NCBI GenBank assembly: GCA_963781805.1
Contig: CAWAHF010000004.1
Location: 3,038,001-3,102,000 of the forward strand
Reading direction: 5' to 3'
DNA from: JAFGPL01 sp963781805
Lineage (GTDB): Bacteria > Bacteroidota > Bacteroidia > Bacteroidales > UBA10428
DNA length: 64,000 nt
Shown: positions 8,606 through 17,007 of the stretch, one piece after another
How positions within the stretch are numbered: the first letter of the stretch is position 1
How the letters are laid out: the number at the start of each line of letters is the position of its first letter
The notes under the pieces: model-generated
The model's input: the letters and a program-made list of their open reading frames with translations, nothing else
What the model was told of the DNA's origin: nothing
Database searches by the model: none
Made by a program: the position numbers and the translations under genes

Positions 8606-10975
8606 ATGCTTCAAAATCTCATAAAAACTGCTTTCAGGTACATATTCAAGCATTTCAGCTACAGTCTTCTGAATATTCTCGGACTTACTCTGGGTATAAC
8701 AAGCGCTCTTTTCCTGATTATTTATTCAGCCAATGAAATAAGCTACGATCGCTATCATGAAAAAGCTGACCGGATATATCGGGTTTCTTCCAAAATAACC
8801 GAGCCTGATGATCAGTTTACCTGGATTGTTGCTCAGATACCCTTTGGACCGCAGGTTGCACAGGATTACCCTGAAGTTGAGGCCTATGTAAGGTTCATCG
8901 ATATGGGACGTACCCTGTTCAGGTATGAAGACAAGGAATTCAATGAAGAAAAATTCTATTATGTTGATTCTACGTTGTTTGACATATTTACCTATAAGGT
9001 TTTGAAGGGTGAGGTTAAGACTGCCCTGCAGGAGCCTAATAAAATTATACTCACCGAAAAGACAGCCGCCAAATATTTCGGTGATGCCGATCCTATCGGT
9101 AAAACACTTATTACTGCAACAAGAAGCTATGAAGTTACCGGCGTAATTGAAAATGTACCATTCAATTCCCATTTCAGGTTTGACGGGCTGGCTTCCAGAA
9201 GTAATCTGCCCAAAAAGATCGGATCGTGGGGAAACTTTGGTGTATTCACCTATTTGTTGTTTCCTGAAAATACCGATGTAAAGGCTTTTGAAAAGAAAAT
9301 GCAGGGTATGTACGATGCGTATATGAAGCCCATTTTTGAGACGTTGAATATTAAAATCGAATATGTCCTTGAACCCATCACCCGCATTCACCTGTATTCC
9401 AAAAATGCCGGTGAACCAGAACCGACCGGAAGCATAACATTTGTCTATATTTTTGCGGTTGTAGCTCTTCTCCTTATTCTTATTGCTGCTATGAATTATA
9501 TGAACCTGGCGACAGCCCGCTCGGCCAAAAGAGCCAGGGAAGTAGGCCTGCGTAAGGTTGTGGGTTCGGGACGTGTGCCAATCATGCTTCAATTTCTTTC
9601 AGAATCAATAGTTTTTACGTTGATCTCGCTGATAATCAGTTTTATATTGCTTGTCGCACTCTTGCCGAAATTCAACCAACTGGCAGGAAGATCTTTCGAC
9701 CTGCATGCCATTTATTCTCCCCCAATACTATTAACTGTAATTGGAATTATAATGGTAGTGGGATTCATTGGAGGGAGCTATCCGGCTTTCTTTCTTTCGC
9801 GTTTTAATCCTGCAATTGTACTGAAAGGTGAAATAACACAGGGCACCGCCGGAGGTGTATTTCGAAAAGTACTTGTAGTGCTCCAGTTCACTGCTTCGGT
9901 CATCATGATCATATGCACACTGGTAGTGTTCAGGCAGCTTCATTACATGAAGAACATGGACCAGGGATTTGATCAGACCAATGTGATCTCTCTGCAGCTC
10001 AATGGTGCAATAACCAGAAAATACCCTTTGCTAAAACAGGCTTTGCTTAAAAATGCTGATATCAGGTATGTAACTTCAACAAATACGGCTATTGGAGAAG
10101 GCTCAGGCAAAGTGATCTTTAACGTGGAATCAGATCAGGGTATGGTTCAGAAAGGGGTGAATTTTGCCGTTGTTGATCACGATTTCATTGAGACGATGGG
10201 CATTAAAATAAAAGAAGGCCGTGATTTTAGTCAGGACATGCCCTCAGATACACTGTACGCTGTAGTTGTGAATGAAGCTTTTGCAAACCGGATGGCATGG
10301 AAGGAACCCCTGGGAAAGAAGGTTGAACTGGGAGACTCCAGTATCCTTCGTGCCAGGGTAATAGGAGTTATGAAAGACTATCATCAGACGGGCATGTATA
10401 ATGAAGTTGAATCCCTGATGCTGATATACCGTGAAATAAACAATGTGATATATGTAAAACTAAGCGGAAAGAATACACAGGAAACACTTAAATTCATTGA
10501 AACAACCTGGAAAGACCTGTTTCCTGATCAACCCTATTCCTATACATATCTTACAGACAGATTCAAAGGACAATTTGAAGCTGATGAAAAACGGGGGTTG
10601 ATTTTCACGCTCTTTACCCTGCTTGCCATATTTATCGCGTGCCTCGGTTTATTTGGACTGGCTTCGTATATGGTTGAACAGCGTACCAAAGAAATCGGCA
10701 TCAGGAAAGTGTTTGGAGCCGGTGAATCTGCAATACTCACACTAATCTCAAAAGACTTTTTGACACTTGTGGGTATAGGAATAATCCTGGCTGTGCCCAT
10801 TGCATGGTATTTTATGCATAACTGGCTGAAGAATTATATATACCGTATCCATATAGGAATTGCACTGGTTGCACTGGCAGCATTGCTCACCATCATCATA
10901 ACCTTTATTACCATTAGCTACAAAGCCTATCAGGCTTCCATAATGAACCCGGCAAATTCGATTAAGACAGAATGA
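8606..10975 (+). CDS. ABC transporter permease, MacB/FtsX type
   Basis: 789 residues. It has the layout of Bacteroidota MacB-like permeases: an N-terminal membrane helix (about 20-42), a periplasmic core, a FtsX block with helices near 275-300, 340-365 and 380-400 (signature NLATARSAKRAREVGLRKVVG), then a second periplasmic core and a final FtsX block (QRTKEIGIRKVFGAG) with three helices to the C-terminus. Such proteins couple cytoplasmic ATP hydrolysis to work on lipoproteins, peptides or small molecules in the periplasm. No ATPase gene is adjacent, so the partner must be encoded elsewhere. Substrate unknown. Confidence 0.88.
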   Translation: MLQNLIKTAFRYIFKHFSYSLLNILGLTLGITSALFLIIYSANEISYDRYHEKADRIYRVSSKITEPDDQFTWIVAQIPFGPQVAQDYPEVEAYVRFIDMGRTLFRYEDKEFNEEKFYYVDSTLFDIFTYKVLKGEVKTALQEPNKIILTEKTAAKYFGDADPIGKTLITATRSYEVTGVIENVPFNSHFRFDGLASRSNLPKKIGSWGNFGVFTYLLFPENTDVKAFEKKMQGMYDAYMKPIFETLNIKIEYVLEPITRIHLYSKNAGEPEPTGSITFVYIFAVVALLLILIAAMNYMNLATARSAKRAREVGLRKVVGSGRVPIMLQFLSESIVFTLISLIISFILLVALLPKFNQLAGRSFDLHAIYSPPILLTVIGIIMVVGFIGGSYPAFFLSRFNPAIVLKGEITQGTAGGVFRKVLVVLQFTASVIMIICTLVVFRQLHYMKNMDQGFDQTNVISLQLNGAITRKYPLLKQALLKNADIRYVTSTNTAIGEGSGKVIFNVESDQGMVQKGVNFAVVDHDFIETMGIKIKEGRDFSQDMPSDTLYAVVVNEAFANRMAWKEPLGKKVELGDSSILRARVIGVMKDYHQTGMYNEVESLMLIYREINNVIYVKLSGKNTQETLKFIETTWKDLFPDQPYSYTYLTDRFKGQFEADEKRGLIFTLFTLLAIFIACLGLFGLASYMVEQRTKEIGIRKVFGAGESAILTLISKDFLTLVGIGIILAVPIAWYFMHNWLKNYIYRIHIGIALVALAALLTIIITFITISYKAYQASIMNPANSIKTE

Positions 10976-11047
10976 TATAGAAGATTGTCAACAGTAGTTG
11001 GAATATAAATTACGATGGATTCTGTTGAATAGTCACTAAAAAGCTAA

Positions 11048-11095
11048 TATCCAAATATATTTACTTTCATTTTAAAAGGTACCTATATTTCGCTT
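11048..11095. repeat. Partial copy of dispersed repeat, 5' module
   Basis: The sequence around ATCCAAATATA and CTATATTTCGC matches the start of the dispersed repeat found complete at 19.7, 25.6 and 33.6 kb, but breaks off after the TATTTCGC.TATAG motif. Confidence 0.55.
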
Positions 11096-11270
11096 ATAGA
11101 TTTCCTTGATTTATTATGCACAAACCTTATCCCAAATGAATCATTTGTAGTGAAATGAACCTTTCTGCAGCAAGCGTTTTTTTCTACAGCCTTGGCCTGG
11201 TTGGGGAGGTCTGAGCTACAAGTTCGAACCAGAAAGGAGATTATTAACTCTATCAATACGTTATCTAGTC

Positions 11271-13175
11271 CTATTCTTTCGAAAATTGAATACATAACAT
11301 AGTAACATTATCCCAGTCAACTCCTGTAACAGTGTGAGTTCCTTCATTGTCAATTACGTAACCTTCAAAATTGTTAACGTATTGCTGCACATCAATAGGG
11401 CCTGAATAAATAGACCCATAAGATGCATAAGGATCTAATCTCACATCACCCTCTGGATCGAACATGCTTAAAGGATAATCTGTAACAGAAATTGTGTAAC
11501 TTGATTCAGCGAGTACTTGTTCACCAACCACCCATTTATACTCAGTACTAGCCTCGTAACTAACCTTTTGTCCATCGCTGCTTAGTGTGCCCGAAATTGT
11601 ATAATTATATATATTTCCTAAATCACTTTCTTCAAGCGTTCCATCAAAACTTAATCCACTCCAATCCACAATTACATGCGAACTAAAACCACCCCAACCT
11701 ATATATGATGGGGAAAACTGTGCATCTGCAGTAAAAGATGTTGAAACCACGGGACAGGAAGTTACAAAATCTACGACATCATTATTAGAAGTAACAATTG
11801 ATACCATCAGTTGTGCTCTGCCTAATTCAGCGCCATTATTCTTGTTTTTAACAATCACAGACAGCTGATAAACTCCAGGGTTCTTCCATGTAATATTTAC
11901 TTCTTTACTTGCTGTAACCGGAGAACTCCCGTCACCAATATCCCAAACATACTCAAGCGGGTTGATGTCTGTTTCTGCCTCGCACCTGAACCCATATACC
12001 GTACCGGTTTCTCCGGGATTACTGACAGGTTTACCATCCGATGAAAGTACAATAAGACTTACTCTAACATTATCCCAAAGTTTCAAATTTCCATCTCCGG
12101 CGTAGTAAATATGAACATATCGGCTATCTTTTTCATTCCAATATAATTTTGACACATCACTTTTGTTAAACCAATCATTAAGTGTTACCGGCCTATCAGC
12201 TGTTGTATCGGATAAATAGTATATTGAATTTACTAACCAGTTGGCATTTTTGTGCGTGTAAACCGACCAGTCGTGTCCCAAATAGGCGCCATCGGCAAAT
12301 CCATCAATAATGTCAGGCCAGTTACCCAGAAAACTATAGCAAAAACCACCATAAAACAAAACTGTATCCTCACTGAAATCGTTATAATCATTGACAAAGC
12401 TTTCCGAAATAAGATATACGTTTTTTCTAAGTTCGGAATGATATTCAACCATCATTATGGGGATGTTTCCGGTTTTCAATTCATCCCAATATTTTTTAGA
12501 TGTGGCTTCATTTGCCGTTTCACCAGTAAGGAGGTAAACATCAGTAATGTTTTCCTGCTTTGGCCAGGCCAATCCGTGTGAATAAATCTGGATGATACCG
12601 TAACCTGACAGCTGGGTAAAGCGATCAACTGTAGCCTCTTCATTTTTGTAAAAAGTCGAAAGATCTATATTTACCTTTTGCAGGTTACTTCTGATGTGTG
12701 AGTATATCTGGTCGGTGTAGTAATTTCTTTCCCAATAATGCGGATCGAGCAGTATCATCTTTTTTTGGTTGACGGTGGATTTGAGATGGTTCTCGGATTC
12801 ACTAACAGGGCCAATCTGAATTGACCCACTTATCTCGCTTATGTCATCTTTCGGATTAAGGAATATGCCGCCTCGCATACCATTGGCATATTGAACTGAG
12901 ATCCCCTGGCTGCTGATAATTGCCGACGATACACCAGGATCATTTGCAAATTCTTGCTGTGCCCTTGCAATGGCATCAAGAGAATCCATGTTTGTAAACC
13001 AAATATCAAGCTGGGAGTCCACTTCATCCTGAAGATTAAGAACATGTTCATATGCTTCCATTTCTTCATCATTGTTGATTGATTCATCTTCATTCTTAAT
13101 ACATGATGTCATGAATAGCAAAATTACCGGCATGCATATTAGTGAAGAACTGAGAATATTTCTAATACTTTTCAT
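11271..13175 (-). CDS. PKD-domain lipoprotein with caspase-like His/Cys candidate
   Basis: 634 residues. A lipobox ends at Cys25 (LLFMTSC). Residues about 138-310 alternate strands and helices in the manner of caspase/clostripain-like folds: strand MILLDPH, GIIQIYSHG (His200) and VLFYGGFCYS (Cys279). His200 and Cys279 are placed as a cysteine-peptidase dyad would be. A PKD domain lies at about 395-465 (YVWDIGDGSSPV ... PGVYQLSVIVKN). The C-terminal ~150 residues are beta-rich and unidentified; there is no T9SS sorting domain. Function unknown; the peptidase idea is an inference and the domain could be inactive. Confidence 0.6.
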   Translation of the reverse strand: MKSIRNILSSSLICMPVILLFMTSCIKNEDESINNDEEMEAYEHVLNLQDEVDSQLDIWFTNMDSLDAIARAQQEFANDPGVSSAIISSQGISVQYANGMRGGIFLNPKDDISEISGSIQIGPVSESENHLKSTVNQKKMILLDPHYWERNYYTDQIYSHIRSNLQKVNIDLSTFYKNEEATVDRFTQLSGYGIIQIYSHGLAWPKQENITDVYLLTGETANEATSKKYWDELKTGNIPIMMVEYHSELRKNVYLISESFVNDYNDFSEDTVLFYGGFCYSFLGNWPDIIDGFADGAYLGHDWSVYTHKNANWLVNSIYYLSDTTADRPVTLNDWFNKSDVSKLYWNEKDSRYVHIYYAGDGNLKLWDNVRVSLIVLSSDGKPVSNPGETGTVYGFRCEAETDINPLEYVWDIGDGSSPVTASKEVNITWKNPGVYQLSVIVKNKNNGAELGRAQLMVSIVTSNNDVVDFVTSCPVVSTSFTADAQFSPSYIGWGGFSSHVIVDWSGLSFDGTLEESDLGNIYNYTISGTLSSDGQKVSYEASTEYKWVVGEQVLAESSYTISVTDYPLSMFDPEGDVRLDPYASYGSIYSGPIDVQQYVNNFEGYVIDNEGTHTVTGVDWDNVTMLCIQFSKE

Positions 13176-13564
13176 GTTTCACTTAATTTAATTAAAAATT
13201 CCATTGTTTTAATTTTGCTATTATCCTTCTTGTCATGAAGTTTTAAATTATTTATTACAACCATTCAGGTGAGGGTATTTGTCAAATAGAATTCTAAGTA
13301 GTAAAAATCTTATTATGTTCATACTAAAAGTTTCTATTATGAACTTAAATACAACCTCCATTGGGACTGGTCATACTATCATATTTTCATTTGATTGAAG
13401 CCCTTTTCAACAAACTTCAGAAATCTTAATGGCTCTTCCAGTTCCAAAAATAACAAATTAACCTTATTATACCACAAAGTCGCTAATTCATTGTTTTGAT
13501 TCTGAGTTATGTTTTTTTTGTTTACTTTCTTATCAACTTAGCCTTTATTTTGATGGTGTATTTT

Positions 13565-13690
13565 ACCATAACGTTGGTAATAAGAAACGTAGGGCATTTC
13601 GAAGCACCTACCTATCAAGTTACCAAGCCGTTTATTAAATGCTATGTCATTCAATATTAGCACTTTCTGCCCTATGTTTTTTATTGCATA
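13565..13690. repeat. attC-like imperfect palindrome
   Basis: Opens with ATAACGTTGGTAATAAGAAACG and the arm GTAGGGCA, closes with TGCCCTATGTTTTTTATT. The inner TTTCGAAGCAC motif is shared with the palindrome at 30.2 kb. It runs directly into the dispersed repeat's 5' module. Confidence 0.5.
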
Positions 13691-13793
13691 TAGCTTTAGT
13701 TTTTGATTTGTTGTAAAGGGTCATGGGATTATACGAACTCCATTCCGTTTTTATTTTTCGTCGTGTACCACAAATTCTCCGGTGTTTATATCT
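13684..13793. repeat. Dispersed repeat, 5' module
   Basis: Shares GCATATAGCTTTAGTT, TGTAAAGGGTCAT, GAACTCCAT and CACAAATTCTCCGGTGTTTA blocks, in order, with copies at 19.7, 25.6 and 33.6 kb. The usual 3' module does not follow. Confidence 0.75.
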
Positions 13794-14030
13794 GATAGAA
13801 GCATATGTGCAAATTAACAAATGTTTTTGCTTTCATCTTTTGCATATCATCTCATATTCAAGTTAGGCGTCTGTTTTATAATGCTGCCCAACTCCCATAT
13901 AAGCAACCAAAACATTCACTTATTACTGCTTTCCACGAGGAATAGTTTTGTCCGTTTCTGGAAAAAAATAGCAAAGACATTTAGGTGTAACAACCTGTTC
14001 ATTAGAAGAATAACTTAAAGGTTATATGGT

Positions 14031-14102
14031 ATATCTTTAGTGTAAGCAAATACTTACTCAAAATCTTCATATCTAACAATTGCTTACATTAAACAAAGAT
14101 AT
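14031..14102. repeat. Inverted repeat near gene end
   Basis: Arms ATATCTTT..TGTAAGCAA (14031-14049) and TTGCTTACA..AAGATAT (14080-14102) are complementary with a small bulge. It lies beyond the 3' end of the minus-strand beta-helix gene. It could be a transcript-end hairpin or another cassette-type site. Confidence 0.5.
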
Positions 14103-14305
14103 TTAATAGTCATTTATCGAATAGTTTTGAAATACCAATTATAGGTATTCATGGCAATATATTAAGGAATTTTAACAAAACGTATATAGCTCTTCTAAAT
14201 ACAATATTCTCAGAAAAAGTATAATACGATTTGTTCCTACTAAGGTTAAGATAGTTAAATACTTAGGATTTTTCATATCGTGTGCTGAAATAATAGCCCA
14301 AGATT

Positions 14306-16177
14306 TTATGGTTTTAGAGAAAATTTTATTTTATTAGTAATTGTATTATTGGAAGTTACCAGCTTACATAGATATATTCCTTCAGGAACGCTGAAATTGT
14401 TTGAATCTTTTCCATCCCAATGAGCATAATATTCACCGGAGTCCATATTGCCGTCAGCCAGGGTAGTAACCCATTTACCGCTCATATCATATATCTTAAT
14501 ACTGACTATCCCCGGAATGTCTATAACATAATGTATTTCAATAGTTGTACTAAATGGATTTGGAAAGTTTTCCAATAATCCTTGCGAGGCTCTTGGATTA
14601 GTTTGTTCAAAGGAATTAATTGACGTTACCTGGCTGTTGTCAAACGGACTACTTAACTGTGAGGTATTACCGGACGTATCTGTAGCGGTAGCAGTTATGT
14701 AAGACATAGATGCAGTGCCATTCCAGCCGAAATTACCACTTCCATCTGCAACGGTAGAGCCTTCATAGGTTTCTGCTTCATCCGTTGAGGTGGAGAACAA
14801 TTCCACAATGCAATCCGGACAAGAAGTTCCGCTTACCATAGCCTCAGATACTTCATTTATTACTGGTGGGGAAAGTTCTGTATTGCCTCCGCCAATGGTT
14901 GAAATGCCATCCTCTGACACATCAAAAATTAGATTTTGGGTAAGGGTATTTCCCAAAGTAGAATCATGATTTACAGTTATACCCGCACCTATATTTTTTG
15001 CAATGGTATTTGAAGGGCCAACGGTATTGTCCGATGCACCATAATTAAATATAATTCCGGCGTTATAAGCTGCTTGATCACTATTATTTAATACTTGTTG
15101 AACCGGATTGGTCCCAATAAAGTTTCCAGAAATCACATTATTACTGCTTTGCGTATATTGGACTAATATGCCAGTATAATTATTCCAACCGATAATATTT
15201 CTTTCGCCTGGTAAATTACCGCCAATAGTGTTATTGGGGCTTTCATCTAAAACAATTCCCATGCCATCATTGGCGATAAGCGTGGTTCCGTTTTTATTTG
15301 TACCAATGAAATTGCCGAAAATTTTAGTATAACTTGCATTTTCGAGTGTTATGCCATTACCAGCCAGGATATTGCCGCTGGTTGTAGCGCCTGATATTAC
15401 ATTTCCTTCTCCAGATGCAGCTCCCCCAATGATATTGTGAGAAGTAAATGACTTCAAAAAAATATTACCATATGTATTACCCAGGGCTAATTCTCCCGTA
15501 ATATCAGTCCCTATATAATTACCTATTACAGTATTACTGTCTGATCCCGGATTGGAAATAAATATCCCATAAATTTCATTTCCTGAAATTAAATTACGGT
15601 CGGCCTCATTACTTCCTCCAATTACATTTAATTTGCTACCATATTGCAGAATAATACCGTGACCATTTGGCATTGCCATAGTACCTGTAACATCAGTCCC
15701 GATATAATTGCCTGTAATCAGGTTATGTCCTGAATTATCAATGAGTATAGCATCTTCTGTAAAACGGTTAATAACCAATCCTTTAAACACATTGTAAGAG
15801 CTTTTTACTATAAATCCATCCTCCAGGGTATCGGCACCATTCAATTCTATTTCCGGTCCCTGCAGATTCGTATTACCTTTGTTAAGTGTCTGGCTAACAC
15901 CATTAATGGTAGTACTGTCATCTGTAATTTTTTGAAATGCACTAGCCAGTTGGATTGTCCAAACACCAGTTGCAGCATTATATCCACCATCGGTATTAGG
16001 AATATTAAACAAAATTTCATCTGCACCTATGTGGCTATTGGCAGCTGTAATGGCGCTTCTTAGGGAGCCGGAACCATCATCATTGGTGTTGGTTACAAAA
16101 TAAGTATTTGGTAATGCAGTAATACTTGTGATGGCTACTAAATTACTCAACAGACAAAATTTCATGTATTTTTTCAT
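14306..16177 (-). CDS. Right-handed beta-helix protein, T9SS-secreted
   Basis: 623 residues. A signal peptide (about 1-22) is followed by a CSLREC-type opening (YFVTNTNDDGSGSLRSAITAAN) and a long parallel beta-helix (about 90-410) of repeated N.I.GN.IGT turns, as in NosD and pectin-lyase-like folds. A short Ig-like linker comes next, and then a T9SS/FlgD-like sorting domain (NFPNPFSTTIEIHYVI ... HWDGKDSNNFSVPEGIYLCKLV). Likely a surface or released protein that binds or cleaves glycan; no catalytic residues could be assigned. It points the same way as the next beta-helix gene, but an 830-bp gap with a dead IS separates them. Confidence 0.82.
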   Translation of the reverse strand: MKKYMKFCLLSNLVAITSITALPNTYFVTNTNDDGSGSLRSAITAANSHIGADEILFNIPNTDGGYNAATGVWTIQLASAFQKITDDSTTINGVSQTLNKGNTNLQGPEIELNGADTLEDGFIVKSSYNVFKGLVINRFTEDAILIDNSGHNLITGNYIGTDVTGTMAMPNGHGIILQYGSKLNVIGGSNEADRNLISGNEIYGIFISNPGSDSNTVIGNYIGTDITGELALGNTYGNIFLKSFTSHNIIGGAASGEGNVISGATTSGNILAGNGITLENASYTKIFGNFIGTNKNGTTLIANDGMGIVLDESPNNTIGGNLPGERNIIGWNNYTGILVQYTQSSNNVISGNFIGTNPVQQVLNNSDQAAYNAGIIFNYGASDNTVGPSNTIAKNIGAGITVNHDSTLGNTLTQNLIFDVSEDGISTIGGGNTELSPPVINEVSEAMVSGTSCPDCIVELFSTSTDEAETYEGSTVADGSGNFGWNGTASMSYITATATDTSGNTSQLSSPFDNSQVTSINSFEQTNPRASQGLLENFPNPFSTTIEIHYVIDIPGIVSIKIYDMSGKWVTTLADGNMDSGEYYAHWDGKDSNNFSVPEGIYLCKLVTSNNTITNKIKFSLKP

Positions 16178-16351
16178 AGCTAAATTTGATTAGTGTTAAG
16201 AATAAACTAATTATCAGTAGAGTAACCATAAATTAATTAAATTGTTTTACAATTATCAATTATTGTTGTCAGGTTAATCTATAAAAATCATTCTTTTGTC
16301 GATTTATCATACTGATAATCATAACTAATTTTATCGCTTGTCAAAAGAGAG

Positions 16352-16775
16352 CCCCCCCTAAATTTGGGAACAATGAATTTTGATATTCTGCATTTTTCTT
16401 TTCAATAATGCTCAATCGAGACTTTTCAGGATCGTTGAGGAATTTGGATATGTTTATATAATTCATAAAGTGCTGCCTTATGATTGATATCATGTAGGAG
16501 AATGACCAGCCTCTTTTTAACCTTGATTTTACTACACTTACTTAAAAATTGGCAAAGAGACTTACCCATATTTGGATTTCTATCGCATTAACATTATCCC
16601 CCGGAAAAAACTACAATGGGAGGTTTTGTTCGAGTTGTTTGAAAAGTGTTTCGATTTGCCAGCGCTTTTTGTAAATCATAGCTGGCAATTCGGCAGATAG
16701 TTCAATGTTGTTCGAAATAAATATCAAAAGCTTTTGACGATCTTCTGCCCAATACGCAATCCTTCTAAGCTAAAC
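16352..16775 (-). pseudogene. IS4-family transposase remnant
   Basis: On the minus strand one frame reads RRIAYWAEDRQKLL, then YKKRWQIETLFKQLEQN, the C-terminal Y-R-E-K signature of IS4-type DDE transposases. It continues past a stop into GDNVNAIEIQIWVSLFANF, meets a second stop, then runs on through a typical IS4 tail. The N-terminal half is missing. C-rich ends (CCCCCC next to CTAA..TTCGGG-type sequence) at about 16353 and 16790 look like remains of the terminal repeats. Confidence 0.75.
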
Positions 16776-16794
16776 CCGAATTAGCATGGGGGGG

Positions 16795-16984
16795 GCTAAC
16801 GGCTGAGCTATGCCCAGTAAAAGATTTAAATGTACAAAACTTTCTGTTCGAAAATAGCCAAATTTTTGATTTAGCCTTAAAATTCCATTCTAAAAATTCC
16901 AAATTAAAGATTTGGCGGGCAAACATAACGGTACTGCCCATTCAGCCCGCTACGCAGCTTTTATAGGGTATAGCTTCTTGTTAG
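16795..16984. repeat. attC-like palindrome bounded by GCTAAC/GTTAGC
   Basis: The left arm GCTAACGGCTGAGCTATGCCC plus GTAAAAG is mirrored by CTTTTATAGGGTATAGC plus TTCTTGTTAGC at the right end. The arms pair imperfectly over about 28 bases around a ~130-base middle, like a long integron attC site. It lies directly beyond the 3' end of the minus-strand beta-helix gene at 17008. Confidence 0.65.
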
Positions 16985-17007
16985 CAAATGTAAATATTTC
17001 CAGACTA

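Larger units (their letters stand above)
13176..14305. other. Gene-free stretch with palindromes and repeats
   Basis: No credible gene. It holds an attC-like inverted repeat (about 13565-13690, AGGGCA arms), the 5' module of the dispersed repeat (13684-13793), a 37-base block at 13888-13924 that recurs near 35262, and an inverted repeat at 14031-14102. This is the left edge of the cassette-like region. Confidence 0.6.

Noticed and set aside
8726..9592. 288-residue open frame opposite the ABC permease
   Set aside because: Shadow of the permease gene; no start signal or recognisable family.
11083..11295. 70-codon open frame at the end of the PKD lipoprotein gene
   Set aside because: It overlaps the real gene's 3' end and a repeat fragment, with no protein pattern.
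13821..14018. 65-codon open frame in the gene-free gap
   Set aside because: It overlaps the block repeated at 35262 and has no protein-like pattern.
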